NCBI RefSeq assembly: GCF_000317125.1
Contig: NC_019695.1
Span: 3,770,336 to 3,834,335 of the forward strand
Reading direction: 5' to 3'
Source of the DNA: Chroococcidiopsis thermalis PCC 7203
Lineage (GTDB): Bacteria > Cyanobacteriota > Cyanobacteriia > Cyanobacteriales > Chroococcidiopsidaceae
DNA length: 64,000 bases
A program made the position numbers and the translations under genes. The notes beneath the pieces were generated by a model. It did not search any database and was not told the DNA's origin. It saw only the letters and a list, made by a program, of their open reading frames with translations. Every line of letters starts with the position of its first letter. Within the stretch, counting starts at the first letter, position 1. Below are positions 16,501 to 24,490 of this stretch, in pieces.

Positions 16501-17226
16501 GATTGGTCAGCCGCGATCGCTTGTGTCTACGCCTACCTTTTATACTCCTTACCTTGGCAAACTTGGGGATGGTCGAAACAACCTTGGCAGCGTTCTGCTA
16601 CTGTTTTACCAGGGGCAATTGTCTTGCTTACATTTAGTGAAATTTCAATTCAAGGCTTATTTATCGTCGCTGCTTTTTACGCTTGGTTAGCAAGAGTAGA
16701 AAATAAGGTTCGTCTCAGTTATATAAGTATTGTTTTAGCTGATTGGGCAATTATTCGACTGATTCAAAATTGGCAGTTCACCGATCCTTTGTGGTATGTT
16801 TCCGTATTGAGTAGTTCGTTGCTATATGTTGTCCAAGTCGATCCAACATTGCGATCGCCTACCGAAAAGGAAAAGCGTCACATTCTCCGCACTTTGGCTG
16901 TAGGGTTATTTTGTTTAACGGCTTTATATCAATCAGATAACAGCTTGTGGCAAGGAATTTTAACTATCTTTCTGGGTGTAGGTTTAATTTTAGCAGGAAT
17001 CGTATTTCGCACCCGCGCTTATTTATATGTTGGAACGCTAACTTTTATTACAAAAGTCTTGCGTCAGCTTTGGCTATTTATCGATAATTATTCTTTACTA
17101 CTATGGGCAATTGGAATTGTAGTCGGATTGCTATTTATTTGGATTGCTGCCACATTTGAAGCGCGTCGCACTCAAGCGATCGCCTTGATGCAAACTTGGA
17201 TTCGAGAATTAGAAAGCTGGGAATAA
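13552..17226 (+). CDS. Very large polytopic membrane protein (DUF2157-like)
   Basis: 1224 residues. A ~100-residue cytosolic start (EGLDLWLRLGLLSETQVIQI, a small alpha-helical DUF2157-like segment) is followed by more than twenty hydrophobic stretches covering the rest, e.g. EISVVWLLFLGVFMVVVSSGVLA. No catalytic motif was found. Proteins of this size and build are widespread in cyanobacteria without a known job. Around residue 522 the frame reads CRGAQPCALTH, which is the in-frame translation of a dispersed 28-bp palindrome, so a mobile repeat has been absorbed into a loop or helix of the protein without breaking the frame. It is an isolated transcription unit. Confidence 0.8.
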   Translation: MTSQPERIEIKLTIPATQPQLLEGLDLWLRLGLLSETQVIQICRTYLVCALPLPEVTPQADFITTTQAETPVPIRTRPAPILSRILSSLMEEISVVWLLFLGVFMVVVSSGVLAASQWQNFSSVGQYAILFGYTLAFWVACWWTRQRPNLSLTSRILQVTTLSLIPVNFWAIDGFQLWWDGLGLIVGAIAILSLSAIAWMLLQAALPIRVNTLALSWLQLGWIIPGFPLIAIYSGTLGTAGVLWHRVEKRQASLIDLGMNGVVLAISTLLLLGRGVLRAGVPIDAIGLALGICGWVLCWLTRRQVQPLLTRTGIGLLVLGWIVAVNVEPPWQAIAVSILGIWLLANRLQRLWQVWDLLALFFVGLQAYCLLWRLIPIAGRQQIIALATQIAGGYLFPGELIGLALFPYIIVTLIVASRLRRASQPNLASYTEGVALILGSVLALFSLFNPLVRSLYLLASTLTLIIVLRQRPTRAAWLIYLTHVTGILTLYAWIGWSFPNLNSQFWAVILLIGMIAEWGFACRGAQPCALTHPIWQRSAWYIGLALAGLSYPLLIETNSYWGLIWLATPTCLTFLGSRTIPQARLASWLSVVALLLAQILTEARVTPLLISTAVATSLMLVNTQKLRSQLAAAITIGFGLSFAGTCLWQIWGVPLNWLPTWIGVALWGLWMLRRFLPTGIYTPALDGWAIALSIINLTLLTLGRLEVYPIQDLYIIFAALITTGAITYRNWEQPTNLGFYGIAWGTELVVASIVWWSVPSFINIAIANLGLGLATQLGGDWWVRRSALPYLSSWHVISLIYAVIGLIFAHYTFTAYTGLYTLAAALVGIGVGRRLPLLKPITFISVFGISFAAYELLIYQLIQSKGGQAGDGIVLLSTLACAIAIIYRFCSRWLLFYWRLTSQELLVITHLHWGIGSLFSLLALGVNLSNFGSNLWLVVTVALAAYAAWQGRNRNFWVYLGVIQLTIAIAHLLNRILPLSAFLDWSAAIACVYAYLLYSLPWQTWGWSKQPWQRSATVLPGAIVLLTFSEISIQGLFIVAAFYAWLARVENKVRLSYISIVLADWAIIRLIQNWQFTDPLWYVSVLSSSLLYVVQVDPTLRSPTEKEKRHILRTLAVGLFCLTALYQSDNSLWQGILTIFLGVGLILAGIVFRTRAYLYVGTLTFITKVLRQLWLFIDNYSLLLWAIGIVVGLLFIWIAATFEARRTQAIALMQTWIRELESWE
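15116..15143. repeat. 28-bp palindromic dispersed repeat, copy 1 (inside a gene)
   Basis: Starts GTAGGGGCGCACAG and ends CCGTGCGCCCTTAC, near-perfect inverted halves. Lies in frame inside the large membrane protein gene. Other copies at 24864, 27811, 30510, 56705 and 61226. Confidence 0.88.
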
Positions 17227-17236
17227 AGCTGTAATC

Positions 17237-17378
17237 TTACGGAAAGTTTCTAGCTAATCACCCCACACAAGGAGTTATACAAAAAGTTTTCGTATAACAG
17301 TCAAACGTGGGGTGTTATACGGAAAAAGTCCGTAGAAATAGCCTATATAAGATTAGATATACGGAAACTTTCCGTATA
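17237..17378. promoter_or_regulatory. Array of four TTATACGGAAA-type palindromes upstream of the DUF998 gene
   Basis: Four related sites in a ~285-bp spacer: TTACGGAAAG near 17237; GTTATAC with GTATAAC 11 bases later (17274-17298); TACGGA with TCCGTA five bases later (17318-17334); and a 21-bp palindrome TATACGGAAA-C-TTTCCGTATA (17358-17378). This looks like a cooperative operator for a dimeric repressor controlling the next gene. No regulator gene is adjacent. Confidence 0.65.
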
Positions 17379-17511
17379 ATAAACAGCTTAGACGGACATA
17401 GCAATGTCGCGACACCAAGAAGAATCATAGCAACCGATGGTGCCGCACTTATGTAGCGTAGTATGCGCGCAAGCAAAAAACTCAAAGCCAAAGTCGGCTC
17501 GGAGGTGAACA

Positions 17512-18183
17512 ATGGTACGAAAGGTTTTGCTCGTCTGCGGTATCTTGTCTTCACTACTCTATGTTGCCACCGTCGTACTCGCAGCTATACGGTGGGAGGG
17601 CTATAGCTCCACCTCTCAAACCGTCAGCGAACTAATCGCTATCGACGCTCCGACGACACCACTCGTCGTTCCGCTTTTCATCACGTATTCCCTACTCGTG
17701 TACGCATTCGGAGTGGGCATCTGGCGATCATCGGCTGGTCGAAAGCGCGCTCTGCGCTTCGCGGCGGTCGGACTGGTCGGAAAGGAGGTTCTCGGCTTGG
17801 TAGTAACGCTATTTTTCCCGATGCACCTACGTGGGGTCGAGGGAACGCTTACCGATACCATGCACGCAATTCTCACGGGTGTGGGCGTTCTCTTCATGCT
17901 GCTCGCCATAGGGTTCGCGGCTACGGCATTCGGAAAGCGGTTTCGCCTCTACTCCATCGCGACAATCCTGATACTTCTCGTGTTTGGCATTTTGGCAGGT
18001 TTGGACGGTTCCCGGCTTACGGCAAACTTGCCTACGCCGTGGATGGGAGTTTGGGAGCGTATTAACATCTTTGGCTACATGCTATGGGTCGTGGTGCTGA
18101 CCATCATGCTCTTACGCATCCAAGATACTGTAGCCCCAGATGACTCCGGCGGGAGAAGCAATTTTGGATCGGTTGGTTCTTGA
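17512..18183 (+). CDS. DUF998-type integral membrane protein
   Basis: 223 residues with six or so hydrophobic segments (VRKVLLVCGILSSLLYVATV; PLFITYSLLVYAFGVGIW; RFAAVGLVGKEVLGLVVTL; MHAILTGVGVLFMLLAIG; and others) and the conserved polar motif FFPMHLRGVEGTLTDTMHAI between helices 3 and 4, typical of DUF998. Preceded by GGAGGTG six bases before the ATG. Composition differs from neighbours: it is GC-richer and has no HIP1 octamer, so recent transfer is likely. The operator array upstream suggests tight control, perhaps by an unlinked regulator. Function unknown. Confidence 0.8.
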   Translation: MVRKVLLVCGILSSLLYVATVVLAAIRWEGYSSTSQTVSELIAIDAPTTPLVVPLFITYSLLVYAFGVGIWRSSAGRKRALRFAAVGLVGKEVLGLVVTLFFPMHLRGVEGTLTDTMHAILTGVGVLFMLLAIGFAATAFGKRFRLYSIATILILLVFGILAGLDGSRLTANLPTPWMGVWERINIFGYMLWVVVLTIMLLRIQDTVAPDDSGGRSNFGSVGS

Positions 18184-18451
18184 TGACCGAACCTCCCATC
18201 TAACAATCCCTTTGCACGCCGACCGTATAGGGCAGTATCTGGTTCTAGATCTAGGCTGGAATGGCGATAAATATCTCCATGCGACACCTAAACATCTGAG
18301 TGCGATCGGTGATAAAGTCTGGGTGCAATATGATGATACAGAAGAAAGTGTAGTCACCGATCTGATGGAAGCAGGTATTCCTAGAGAGAATATAGTGCTT
18401 GGTTTTCGACATCCAAAATTAGGGCAGCATACAGGTTTTGCTGTGGCATAA
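18140..18451 (+). pseudogene. Truncated XisI-family protein
   Basis: The last ~75 residues (ADRIGQYLVLDLGWNGDK, then VWVQYDDTEESVVTDLMEAG and IPRENIVLGF, ending HTGFAVA) are clearly the C-terminal two thirds of XisI proteins, which with XisH accompany DNA-element excision in heterocystous cyanobacteria. The N-terminal helix of XisI is missing and replaced by sequence shared with the end of the DUF998 frame; no xisH precedes it. The junction falls around 18190-18215. The simplest view is that the transferred DUF998 gene (or its insertion) deleted xisH and the start of xisI. It could still be translated from the ATG inside the DUF998 frame. Confidence 0.75.
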
Positions 18452-18837
18452 CGCTCGAAAGTGGCGATCGCAACATCACAAGTCACTGAACGTAATGCTC
18501 TGAATTGGATTCGAGAATAGTCTGTTCCGCAAATTTTAGCCACTCAAAGCTTTTCTGAAAAAATATATCTTTAGGGAAATAGACAATAACAACCAAACTG
18601 TTTCTTCAAGCTCATGCCTCAAAATTTCTGAATATGTTTCCTGTGACAGATGTAAGCAAGTATTTATTCTTAATACCTTAAATGGCAATGGCTGTAGATC
18701 CGAACTAAATTCGATCCTCCTTCAGTTCATTTACACTAAGACTTGAATTGAGTCAAGCACTAGAGGGACTGAAAAACAATTTGTTGGTTCTCTTTAGCTA
18801 CAGTCAAAATCTGCATAAAAAGCTAAGGGGTAATTTC
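18452..18837 (+). other. 386-bp spacer, nothing recognised
   Basis: AT-rich, ends with the ribosome site (AAGGGG) of the next gene. The upstream ~90 bp of the open frame into that gene do not look coding. No repeat or RNA was recognised. Confidence 0.5.
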
Positions 18838-19725
18838 ATGACCATTCCATTAAGAGAAGATGTTGCCTACATTATTTTGAAAAAAATCAATGAAACTGGG
18901 CAAGAATTGCATCCAGTAAAATTTACTGCTGATGACTTTATCGGTCGCGAACCAACAAAAGCCGAACTATTAGGACACTTGGATTATCTGAATCAAAAGC
19001 AGTATATTAAGGCTGAATTTAGTGGTAATGCTTATGGCAACCAGGAAGATGTTCCCGATGCTGTAAATCCTAAAGAAGTTGATTTTAGAGTTGCCAATAC
19101 TTTTGGTTCATCTGATGGTCCTTTGCCACATTTGATTACTTTCAAACAAGCAGAATTGACAGAAAAAGGTCGCCGAATGTTGGAGAAGATGGAGGCAAAA
19201 CCTCCAGAAGAATTAAAAGAAGGTCCCTCAGTTCCCATTGCGACTAAAGACATGCCTTTCTTAGAGAAAGTCATGCTTAAAAGCGGACTTGAGGATCTGT
19301 TTGATGCTAGAGATGTCACAGAAGTCGTCTATCGCGTCATGCGCGATTTAATGACAACGGAAGCATCAGATCGAGTGGCGGAAGAATTAGAAGATAAGGA
19401 AGTTCTGCCAACAGAAGACAAAGCGTTACAAATGGATGTAGCAGATCTTTGGAAAGATACTAATCCTATCGTTGGCTTTCTCAGCCGCGTCCGTCCACCT
19501 TTTAAAAAGCATCACGGTCCTGGTCTATTTAATATTGATGACGATCGCTTTTTGTTCCGAGTCAAAAACGAAGCACCAATGGCAAAAACTGGTTTCGATT
19601 TAGACCGCGAACAAGTTGTTTCAGCCGTATTTTCTGCCACTAAAGAAGAATTATCGCAGGAACGGATTCAAGAGATAGCTCAATACCTTCCTGGTAGAGT
19701 TCGCGAGTTGTGGGACGCAGCTTAG
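18838..19725 (+). CDS. DUF2267 domain protein
   Basis: 295 residues from the ATG with AAGGGG upstream (MTIPLREDVAYIILKKINET). The N-terminal ~110 residues look like a winged-helix-type module (LLGHLDYLNQKQYIKAEF then LPHLITFKQAELTEKGRRML), which in cyanobacteria accompanies DUF2267. The C-terminal half carries two DUF2267 segments (DVTEVVYRVMRDLMTTEASD and REQVVSAVFSATKEELSQER...YLPGRVRELWDAA). The pieces suggest a soluble regulatory or stress protein. The function is not known. A clear intrinsic terminator follows. Confidence 0.82.
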   Translation: MTIPLREDVAYIILKKINETGQELHPVKFTADDFIGREPTKAELLGHLDYLNQKQYIKAEFSGNAYGNQEDVPDAVNPKEVDFRVANTFGSSDGPLPHLITFKQAELTEKGRRMLEKMEAKPPEELKEGPSVPIATKDMPFLEKVMLKSGLEDLFDARDVTEVVYRVMRDLMTTEASDRVAEELEDKEVLPTEDKALQMDVADLWKDTNPIVGFLSRVRPPFKKHHGPGLFNIDDDRFLFRVKNEAPMAKTGFDLDREQVVSAVFSATKEELSQERIQEIAQYLPGRVRELWDAA

Positions 19726-19750
19726 GAACATTTGAAGTTAATTTTGAGTC

Positions 19751-19780
19751 AGGGTAGGAGTTGTCTCCTACCCTGTTTTG
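19751..19780 (+). terminator. Intrinsic terminator after the DUF2267 gene
   Basis: AGGGTAGGAG, four-base loop TTGT, CTCCTACCCT, then GTTTTG. Perfect ten-base stem 25 bp after the stop codon. Confidence 0.8.
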
Positions 19781-20027
19781 TCATTGGTTATTGGTCATTT
19801 GTTACTAAACGATCCAACCCCTCTTGAGAAATAGCAGGTGGTATGTATTATTTGTTGCTATAATTCAATGTCGAACTACCCAAATGCTTCTCGAAAAGCA
19901 AAGTTTTAACTAACTATTGCTAGAGAAATTTGGTTGATTTATATAACTCATCAGTTCAGATGCAGCCTTGGCTGGAAAAACAGTCAAATCTAGATTCACG
20001 TAAATATATATATGTAACTGGAGAAAA
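19781..20027 (+). other. Spacer upstream of the Pro-rich secreted protein gene
   Basis: AT-rich; one TGTTTTGTCATTGG/TTGGTCATTTG short repeat at the left. ATATATATATG tract and GGAGAAAA ribosome site just before the next gene. Nothing else recognised. Confidence 0.5.
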
Positions 20028-20660
20028 ATGAAGAACTGTAGTATGAGGCTGCGCGGCTCGATCGCAATGCTAGGTGTTATTTGTAGCAGTTTGACAATCG
20101 ATTTACCTGCCGTTGCTATACCCCAAGCAGAGCAAAAGTCAGTACTTACGTCTCTTTCTCAGATCGTTACAGTAGCACCACACAATAGCTATATTTCACA
20201 AACTACACAAATTCCCCAAGTTTCGCCTGCTCCCGTTCAACCACCCCTACCCGAACAGCAGCAGCCTCCTAATACGCAAGTGTCCCCTACTCCACAAGTT
20301 TCGCCTTCTCCCATTCAACCACCCCTACCCGAACAGCAGCAGCCTCCCAGTACGACAGTGCTATTGAATCAAGGCAAAGTTAGTATTAAGCTGATCAATC
20401 AGACAGGAGCAAAAATCACTTATCAAGCAATTGGCAATACAGCACCGCGATCGCTCCCAGGAAAATCGGATGTCACGCTCAAAAACTTAGTTACACCTAC
20501 AACGGTGACATTCAAGCGCGAAGATGGCGGATTGCTGAACGCAACTGGGCGATCGCCAACTCCAGGAGTACTAGAATTAATGCTAGATGCAACCACCGAC
20601 CTCGGGATAGATAAGCAATCTCTGCAAATTCAACCGACTGGAGACGTATTTCTGAATTAG
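20028..20660 (+). CDS. Secreted protein with Pro/Gln repeat and small beta domain
   Basis: 210 residues. A basic start and hydrophobic stretch (LRGSIAMLGVICSSLTIDLPAVA) form a signal peptide with cleavage expected near residue 30. Residues ~65-110 hold two near-identical units (QVSPAPVQPPLPEQQQPP and QVSPSPIQPPLPEQQQPP). The C-terminal ~95 residues (VSIKLINQTGAKITYQAIG..., LKNLVTPTTVTFKREDGG) look like a compact beta domain. Likely a periplasmic or extracellular protein with a flexible proline spacer. No named family recognised; AGGAG-like GGAGAAAA precedes the ATG. Confidence 0.75.
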   Translation: MKNCSMRLRGSIAMLGVICSSLTIDLPAVAIPQAEQKSVLTSLSQIVTVAPHNSYISQTTQIPQVSPAPVQPPLPEQQQPPNTQVSPTPQVSPSPIQPPLPEQQQPPSTTVLLNQGKVSIKLINQTGAKITYQAIGNTAPRSLPGKSDVTLKNLVTPTTVTFKREDGGLLNATGRSPTPGVLELMLDATTDLGIDKQSLQIQPTGDVFLN

Positions 20661-20788
20661 ATCCGACTCACTACTGACTCAATCACAATTTACAAACGAA
20701 TAATTCTCCTCTTGATAGACTAGTATCATTGGGTTAATTTTGTGCTAGCACACGAAAACTCAAGTTATTTATTCCCCATCACCCATTC

Positions 20789-21385
20789 ATGGTTACAGCA
20801 GTGAGTTCGACATCGTTTCTGCTTCCGCCTACTTTAGGTGCTTTTTTGCCCTCCCTACCCCTGGATAGCCTCTTCTCTACACAGGGGATTATGGTGATGC
20901 TACTAGCAGCCTATGCGGTTGCTATGTGGATGTTTCTCACCAGCGCCCCGAAGGTCTATACCGTTATGGTATCTGACTTAGAGATTGCCCGTCAGCTTTA
21001 CGAAGGAATGCTCAATCTCCCCGCTGCCGAAGTTCCTTTACACTACTACTACAACTACGAGCAAACCTTGGGCGCAGCTGGAACGATCGATCCTTACTAC
21101 ATCTCTCCTAGTCCGAGTTTTACCAGCACCAAAGGATTTAACGGTCCCGATGGATTGTGGTATCAACTCAAGAAAAACACCCAACTCCACATCATTACTG
21201 GAGCTAGTTTAGGGAAGAAAAACCAGCAGCGCCATGTCTGTTTCGATCGCGAATGTTTGGAACAAGTCTTGATGCGGGTGGAAATGATGAATTTAAAGCA
21301 CAAAATTCTCAGCCAGAAGCCATTAAACTTTTTGGTCAAAGATCTTGAAGGACAGATTATTGAGATGGCAGAAGTGTCTAATTAG
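20789..21385 (+). CDS. Membrane-anchored glyoxalase/VOC-like protein
   Basis: 198 residues. A hydrophobic helix (GIMVMLLAAYAVAMWMFLT, residues ~33-51) precedes a domain beginning APKVYTVMVSDLEIARQLYEGMLNLPAAEVPLHY, the opening strand-helix of the vicinal-oxygen-chelate fold, and closing with LNFLVKDLEGQIIEMAEVSN, the typical last strands. Metal ligands are not obvious. Proteins of this type are common in cyanobacteria as 'glyoxalase-like' proteins of unknown substrate. A TGTGCTAGCACA palindrome lies ~40 bp upstream. Confidence 0.72.
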   Translation: MVTAVSSTSFLLPPTLGAFLPSLPLDSLFSTQGIMVMLLAAYAVAMWMFLTSAPKVYTVMVSDLEIARQLYEGMLNLPAAEVPLHYYYNYEQTLGAAGTIDPYYISPSPSFTSTKGFNGPDGLWYQLKKNTQLHIITGASLGKKNQQRHVCFDRECLEQVLMRVEMMNLKHKILSQKPLNFLVKDLEGQIIEMAEVSN

Positions 21386-21476
21386 GAGTGAGGAGTGAGG
21401 GGACAAGGGAGACAAGGGGGACAAGGGAGACAAGGGGGACAAGGGGGCAAAGGGGGACAAGGGAGAGCGGGGACAA
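21386..21476. repeat. GGGGACA/GGGAGAC short tandem repeat tract
   Basis: GAGTGAGGA units then about nine GACAAGG(G) heptamer-like units. Same family as at 3951, 4308, 32097, 38090, 46936 and (reversed) 58059. It makes a spurious N-terminal extension on the desulfurase frame. Confidence 0.85.
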
Positions 21477-21560
21477 AATTCTCTCTTGTATCCTCCCACA
21501 CTTCCCACACCCCACACTCCACACCCCATTCATCGCGCACCACATATTCTCTTGACATCC

Positions 21561-22736
21561 ATGCAGATTTATCTCGACTACAGCGCGACAACGCCGACTC
21601 GTTTAGAGGCGATCTCGACTATGCAAGCAGTGTTAACTCAACAATGGGGCAACCCATCTAGCTTGCACGAGTGGGGCGGACGCGCTGCAACGGTGTTGGA
21701 ACAAGCCAGAATGCAGGTGGCTAGCTTAGTCAACGCCCGTAACGCCGAGTCAATTATCTTCACTTCCGGTGGTACAGAGGCAGATAACTTAGCAATTATG
21801 GGGGTTGCCCAACGCTATAGTAGTCCCCAGCACTTGATTATTTCTAGTATCGAACACTCGGCGATCGCAGAGCCAGCAAGGTTACTAGAACGGTGGGGTT
21901 GGCAGGTGACTCGTTTACCAGTAGATGGCAACGGGTGCGTGAATCCCGATCGCTTGCAAGCAGCACTTCAACCAAATACAGTTTTAGTTTCAATCGTTTA
22001 TGGTCAAAGTGAAGTTGGCACGCTACAACCAATTGAGACTTTGGGCAAGATTACCCGTTCCCACGGCGCATTGTTTCACACAGATGCTGTCCAAGTTGCC
22101 GGACGCTTGCCTATAGATCTGCAAGAGCTACCTGTAGATTTATTATCCCTTTCCAGTCATAAAATCTACGGTCCTCAAGGGGCAGGAGCGCTTTACATTC
22201 GTCCTGGGGTGGAGATTGTGCCGTTGCTGGGTGGTGGCGGACAAGAATCAAAACTGCGATCGGGAACGCAAGCAGTACCAATTATTGCTGGTTTTGGCAT
22301 TGCCGCAGAACTCGCCGCTCAAGAAATGCCCACGGAAACATCGCGCTTGGTGTCATTGCGCGATCGCTTGTTCGCTCAATTAGCTGACGTACCTCAACTC
22401 ATCCCTACAGGCGATCGCCAGTCACGTCTACCGCACCACGCTAGTTTCTACATTAAAGGCGCAGATGGCGAGAAAGTCAGCGGGAAAACTATTGTGCGGC
22501 AAATGAATTTGGCGGGAATTGGGATCGGCGCTGGTTCTGCTTGTCATAGTGGTAAGCTTTCTCCCAGTCCCATATTACTAGCAATGGGATATGACAAAGC
22601 TGCGGCTTTGAGTGGAATTCGCTTAACTCTAGGTAGAGAAACCACAGCAGCCGATATTGACTGGACGGCAACGGTACTGAAACAAATTTTAGATCGCCTC
22701 ATACCTGTAAAATTACAGTTATCAGTTAACAGTTAA
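21561..22736 (+). CDS. Cysteine desulfurase (NifS/IscS family)
   Basis: PLP enzyme releasing sulfur from cysteine as an enzyme persulfide for Fe-S clusters, thiolated tRNA or cofactors. The start is the ATG giving MQIYLDYSATTPTRLEA (391 residues), since upstream codons come from a repeat tract. Landmarks: SGGTEADNLAIMG (cofactor phosphate), HTDAVQ (174 onward), Schiff-base Lys201 in LSSHKIYGPQG, and the catalytic Cys328 in GIGAGSACHSG. The usual N-N-E-x-G-T segment reads YGQSEVGTLQPI. Genuine group I desulfurase; its scaffold partner is not nearby, so the pathway served is open. Confidence 0.92.
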   Translation: MQIYLDYSATTPTRLEAISTMQAVLTQQWGNPSSLHEWGGRAATVLEQARMQVASLVNARNAESIIFTSGGTEADNLAIMGVAQRYSSPQHLIISSIEHSAIAEPARLLERWGWQVTRLPVDGNGCVNPDRLQAALQPNTVLVSIVYGQSEVGTLQPIETLGKITRSHGALFHTDAVQVAGRLPIDLQELPVDLLSLSSHKIYGPQGAGALYIRPGVEIVPLLGGGGQESKLRSGTQAVPIIAGFGIAAELAAQEMPTETSRLVSLRDRLFAQLADVPQLIPTGDRQSRLPHHASFYIKGADGEKVSGKTIVRQMNLAGIGIGAGSACHSGKLSPSPILLAMGYDKAAALSGIRLTLGRETTAADIDWTATVLKQILDRLIPVKLQLSVNS

Positions 22737-22836
22737 CTGTTATCAGTTATCAGTGGTAGTTGGTAGTTGCTCTGCAATTCTCTCTTCTCCCCCTCAGCTC
22801 CCTCAGCTCCCTCAGCTCCCCCCTGCTCCCTCTCAT

Positions 22837-23571
22837 ATGACAGAATTTCCCAAAACGCTAGAACAGGCGATCGCCCAAGCAGCAGTAGCCACTTCAGCAG
22901 CGATCGCGGATGGATATACTCGCCTGCAAGTGGAGTTAGCGATCCCAGAACTCAAACCGATGTCTGTTGCTGAGCAATTTTTAGCAGAATTTACTCAGTT
23001 CGGCTCCCAACTTAAGGTGTTTTTTCCCGATGCGGGTGCGGCGGCGCTAGCACGGCGGGATTGGGGAGAAGTACCATTTAAAATTGTCGATATCGGCACG
23101 CGATCGCCGCTGGAAGAAAAAATAGAACCAGAAGATGAGGCTTTGTTATTTATTTCGCCTTCTGCGGTAGAAGTCGAACGAGTAGAAAAGTTGTGCGAGT
23201 TAGCTACATGTCCTACAGTGATGCTCAATCCTCGTTTGGAAGACGTGGCGATTGTCGGGATTGGTTACGCTGGAAGACAATTACGCACCCGCTTTCTCAA
23301 TAATATTGAATCTTGCTACTATTTGCGCCCCATCGAAAATATCTCCGTATTCCGTTCCTACCCCGGTGAATGGCAAATCTGGCGGGAAATAGAAGAAGAG
23401 TTTCAGTTAATTACCGAACAACCAACAAAACCAATGGGCGATGAAATCGATGCCATTCTCTACGGAGGTACGAGTCAATCCAATTCAACTGAAACTGCTA
23501 ATGCTTCTGGATCGAGAAAACCAGGAATTTTCGCTAGTATGCAAAGATTCTTACGGACTTTGAGTCGCTAA
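22837..23571 (+). CDS. DUF1995 family protein
   Basis: 244 residues from the ATG giving MTEFPKTLEQAIAQAAVAT; the longer frame upstream is a CTCAGCTCC repeat tract. The body follows the DUF1995 pattern (VELAIPELKPMSVAEQFLAEF; LKVFFPDAGAAALARRDWG; GIGYAGRQLRTRFLNNIESCYYLRP; FRSYPGEWQIWRE). The family occurs in cyanobacteria and plastids; a link to photosynthesis is suspected but no activity is established. The C-terminal ~40 residues are Ser/Asn-rich and then basic (RKPGIFASMQRFLRTLSR). Confidence 0.82.
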   Translation: MTEFPKTLEQAIAQAAVATSAAIADGYTRLQVELAIPELKPMSVAEQFLAEFTQFGSQLKVFFPDAGAAALARRDWGEVPFKIVDIGTRSPLEEKIEPEDEALLFISPSAVEVERVEKLCELATCPTVMLNPRLEDVAIVGIGYAGRQLRTRFLNNIESCYYLRPIENISVFRSYPGEWQIWREIEEEFQLITEQPTKPMGDEIDAILYGGTSQSNSTETANASGSRKPGIFASMQRFLRTLSR

Positions 23572-23611
23572 GAAATTCATTTTGACTTTTACCTTTTGAC
23601 TTTTGACTTTT

Positions 23612-23989
23612 TTAAGCTACCGGATCGAGAGGTTGACAGAATTCATCCACGCCTTGTTTTTGAACGTATAACAAAACAGGCATTACCAGTAGGGTAGGGC
23701 AGATTTTAGCTGCTGTTAGTTGTTCTACTACTGGCGCAAAAGATTCATTTGCTAACGCAGATCGCAATTCTTGGCGACAAATAAAGGCACGACATTTCTT
23801 TGCCAAACTCGATAACCACTCTGCATTTGCTATATCTGGTTGCTGTCCGGCTCGAATTGCTAGTACCATAGCTGCATCTTCTAAATCTCCCTCACACTCT
23901 TCTATTTCTTGCAAAGCAGCAAGAGCATTGGGATAATTTGTCAATTCAACCTGCAATTTAGTAATTTCTTCTAAAGTAACTTGCGTCAT
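23612..23989 (-). CDS. Conserved-looking hypothetical protein (125 aa)
   Basis: A soluble, helical, acidic 125-residue product (LAALQEIEECEGDLEDAAMVLAI; WLSSLAKKCRAFICRQELRSA; CPTLLVMPVLLYVQKQG). It has four Cys residues without a recognisable metal motif. No named family recognised. It is followed, on the same strand, 120 bp upstream, by another small helical protein gene, and both could be one transcript. The composition and HIP1-poor but clean frame support a real gene. Confidence 0.65.
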   Translation of the reverse strand: MTQVTLEEITKLQVELTNYPNALAALQEIEECEGDLEDAAMVLAIRAGQQPDIANAEWLSSLAKKCRAFICRQELRSALANESFAPVVEQLTAAKICPTLLVMPVLLYVQKQGVDEFCQPLDPVA

Positions 23990-24109
23990 GGAAAGGTTGG
24001 GAGCGAGAATTAAATCAGTGACCAGTTATCGATGACCAGGCGCGACAGTGACTCCTGACCAACAACTTATGGATTATTTGTGATGATAACTGATAACTGA
24101 TAACTGTTC

Positions 24110-24490
24110 TTACAAACCTACTAATTCTCGCGACTCAAAATCAGTGAGTTGCTTGGCAATTTCTAGTCTTGCTTCTAGTTTGGCAACACTAAATTGATTG
24201 CGTAAATATTCTAAGTGCGCGATCGCATTAGCTTTATCAGCCGTCAGTCGCATGAGTGTATTGACTGCCGTTTGATATTCTTGATGAGTTAGCAGAACTT
24301 CAAAGCGACGTGCCTTACGTTGAGTGTCGTTTTTTAAGTCTATATCGAACGCCGATAGCCGATCGGCGTTTCCTTCTTCACGGCTAATTAGCTGTTGAAC
24401 TGCCATAATTTGCGAGTCCAGTTCGTTTACTCTCTGGGCTGCTTGGGCGATCGCGGCTGGGTAGTGATTCAGTTGCGTTACCATTATCAA
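24110..24490 (-). CDS. Coiled-coil hypothetical protein (126 aa)
   Basis: 126 residues, almost wholly helical with heptad-like spacing (AAIAQAAQRVNELDSQIMAVQQL; VNTLMRLTADKANAIAHLEYL; FSVAKLEARLEIAKQLTDFESREL). Start could be the first ATG or the second (MVTQLNHYPAA) two codons on. No family recognised. A structural or adaptor role is possible but not shown. Transcribed in the same direction as the next small gene. Confidence 0.65.
   Translation of the reverse strand: MIMVTQLNHYPAAIAQAAQRVNELDSQIMAVQQLISREEGNADRLSAFDIDLKNDTQRKARRFEVLLTHQEYQTAVNTLMRLTADKANAIAHLEYLRNQFSVAKLEARLEIAKQLTDFESRELVGL

Noticed and set aside
17315-17554. Minus-strand 79-residue frame with a hydrophobic stretch
   Set aside because: It overlaps the palindrome array and the start of the DUF998 gene, with no ribosome site; composition is that of a shadow frame.
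21486-21560. N-terminal extension of the cysteine desulfurase
   Set aside because: It is a translation of TCCCACAC/CACACCCC repeats; family sequences start at MQIYLDYSATTP.
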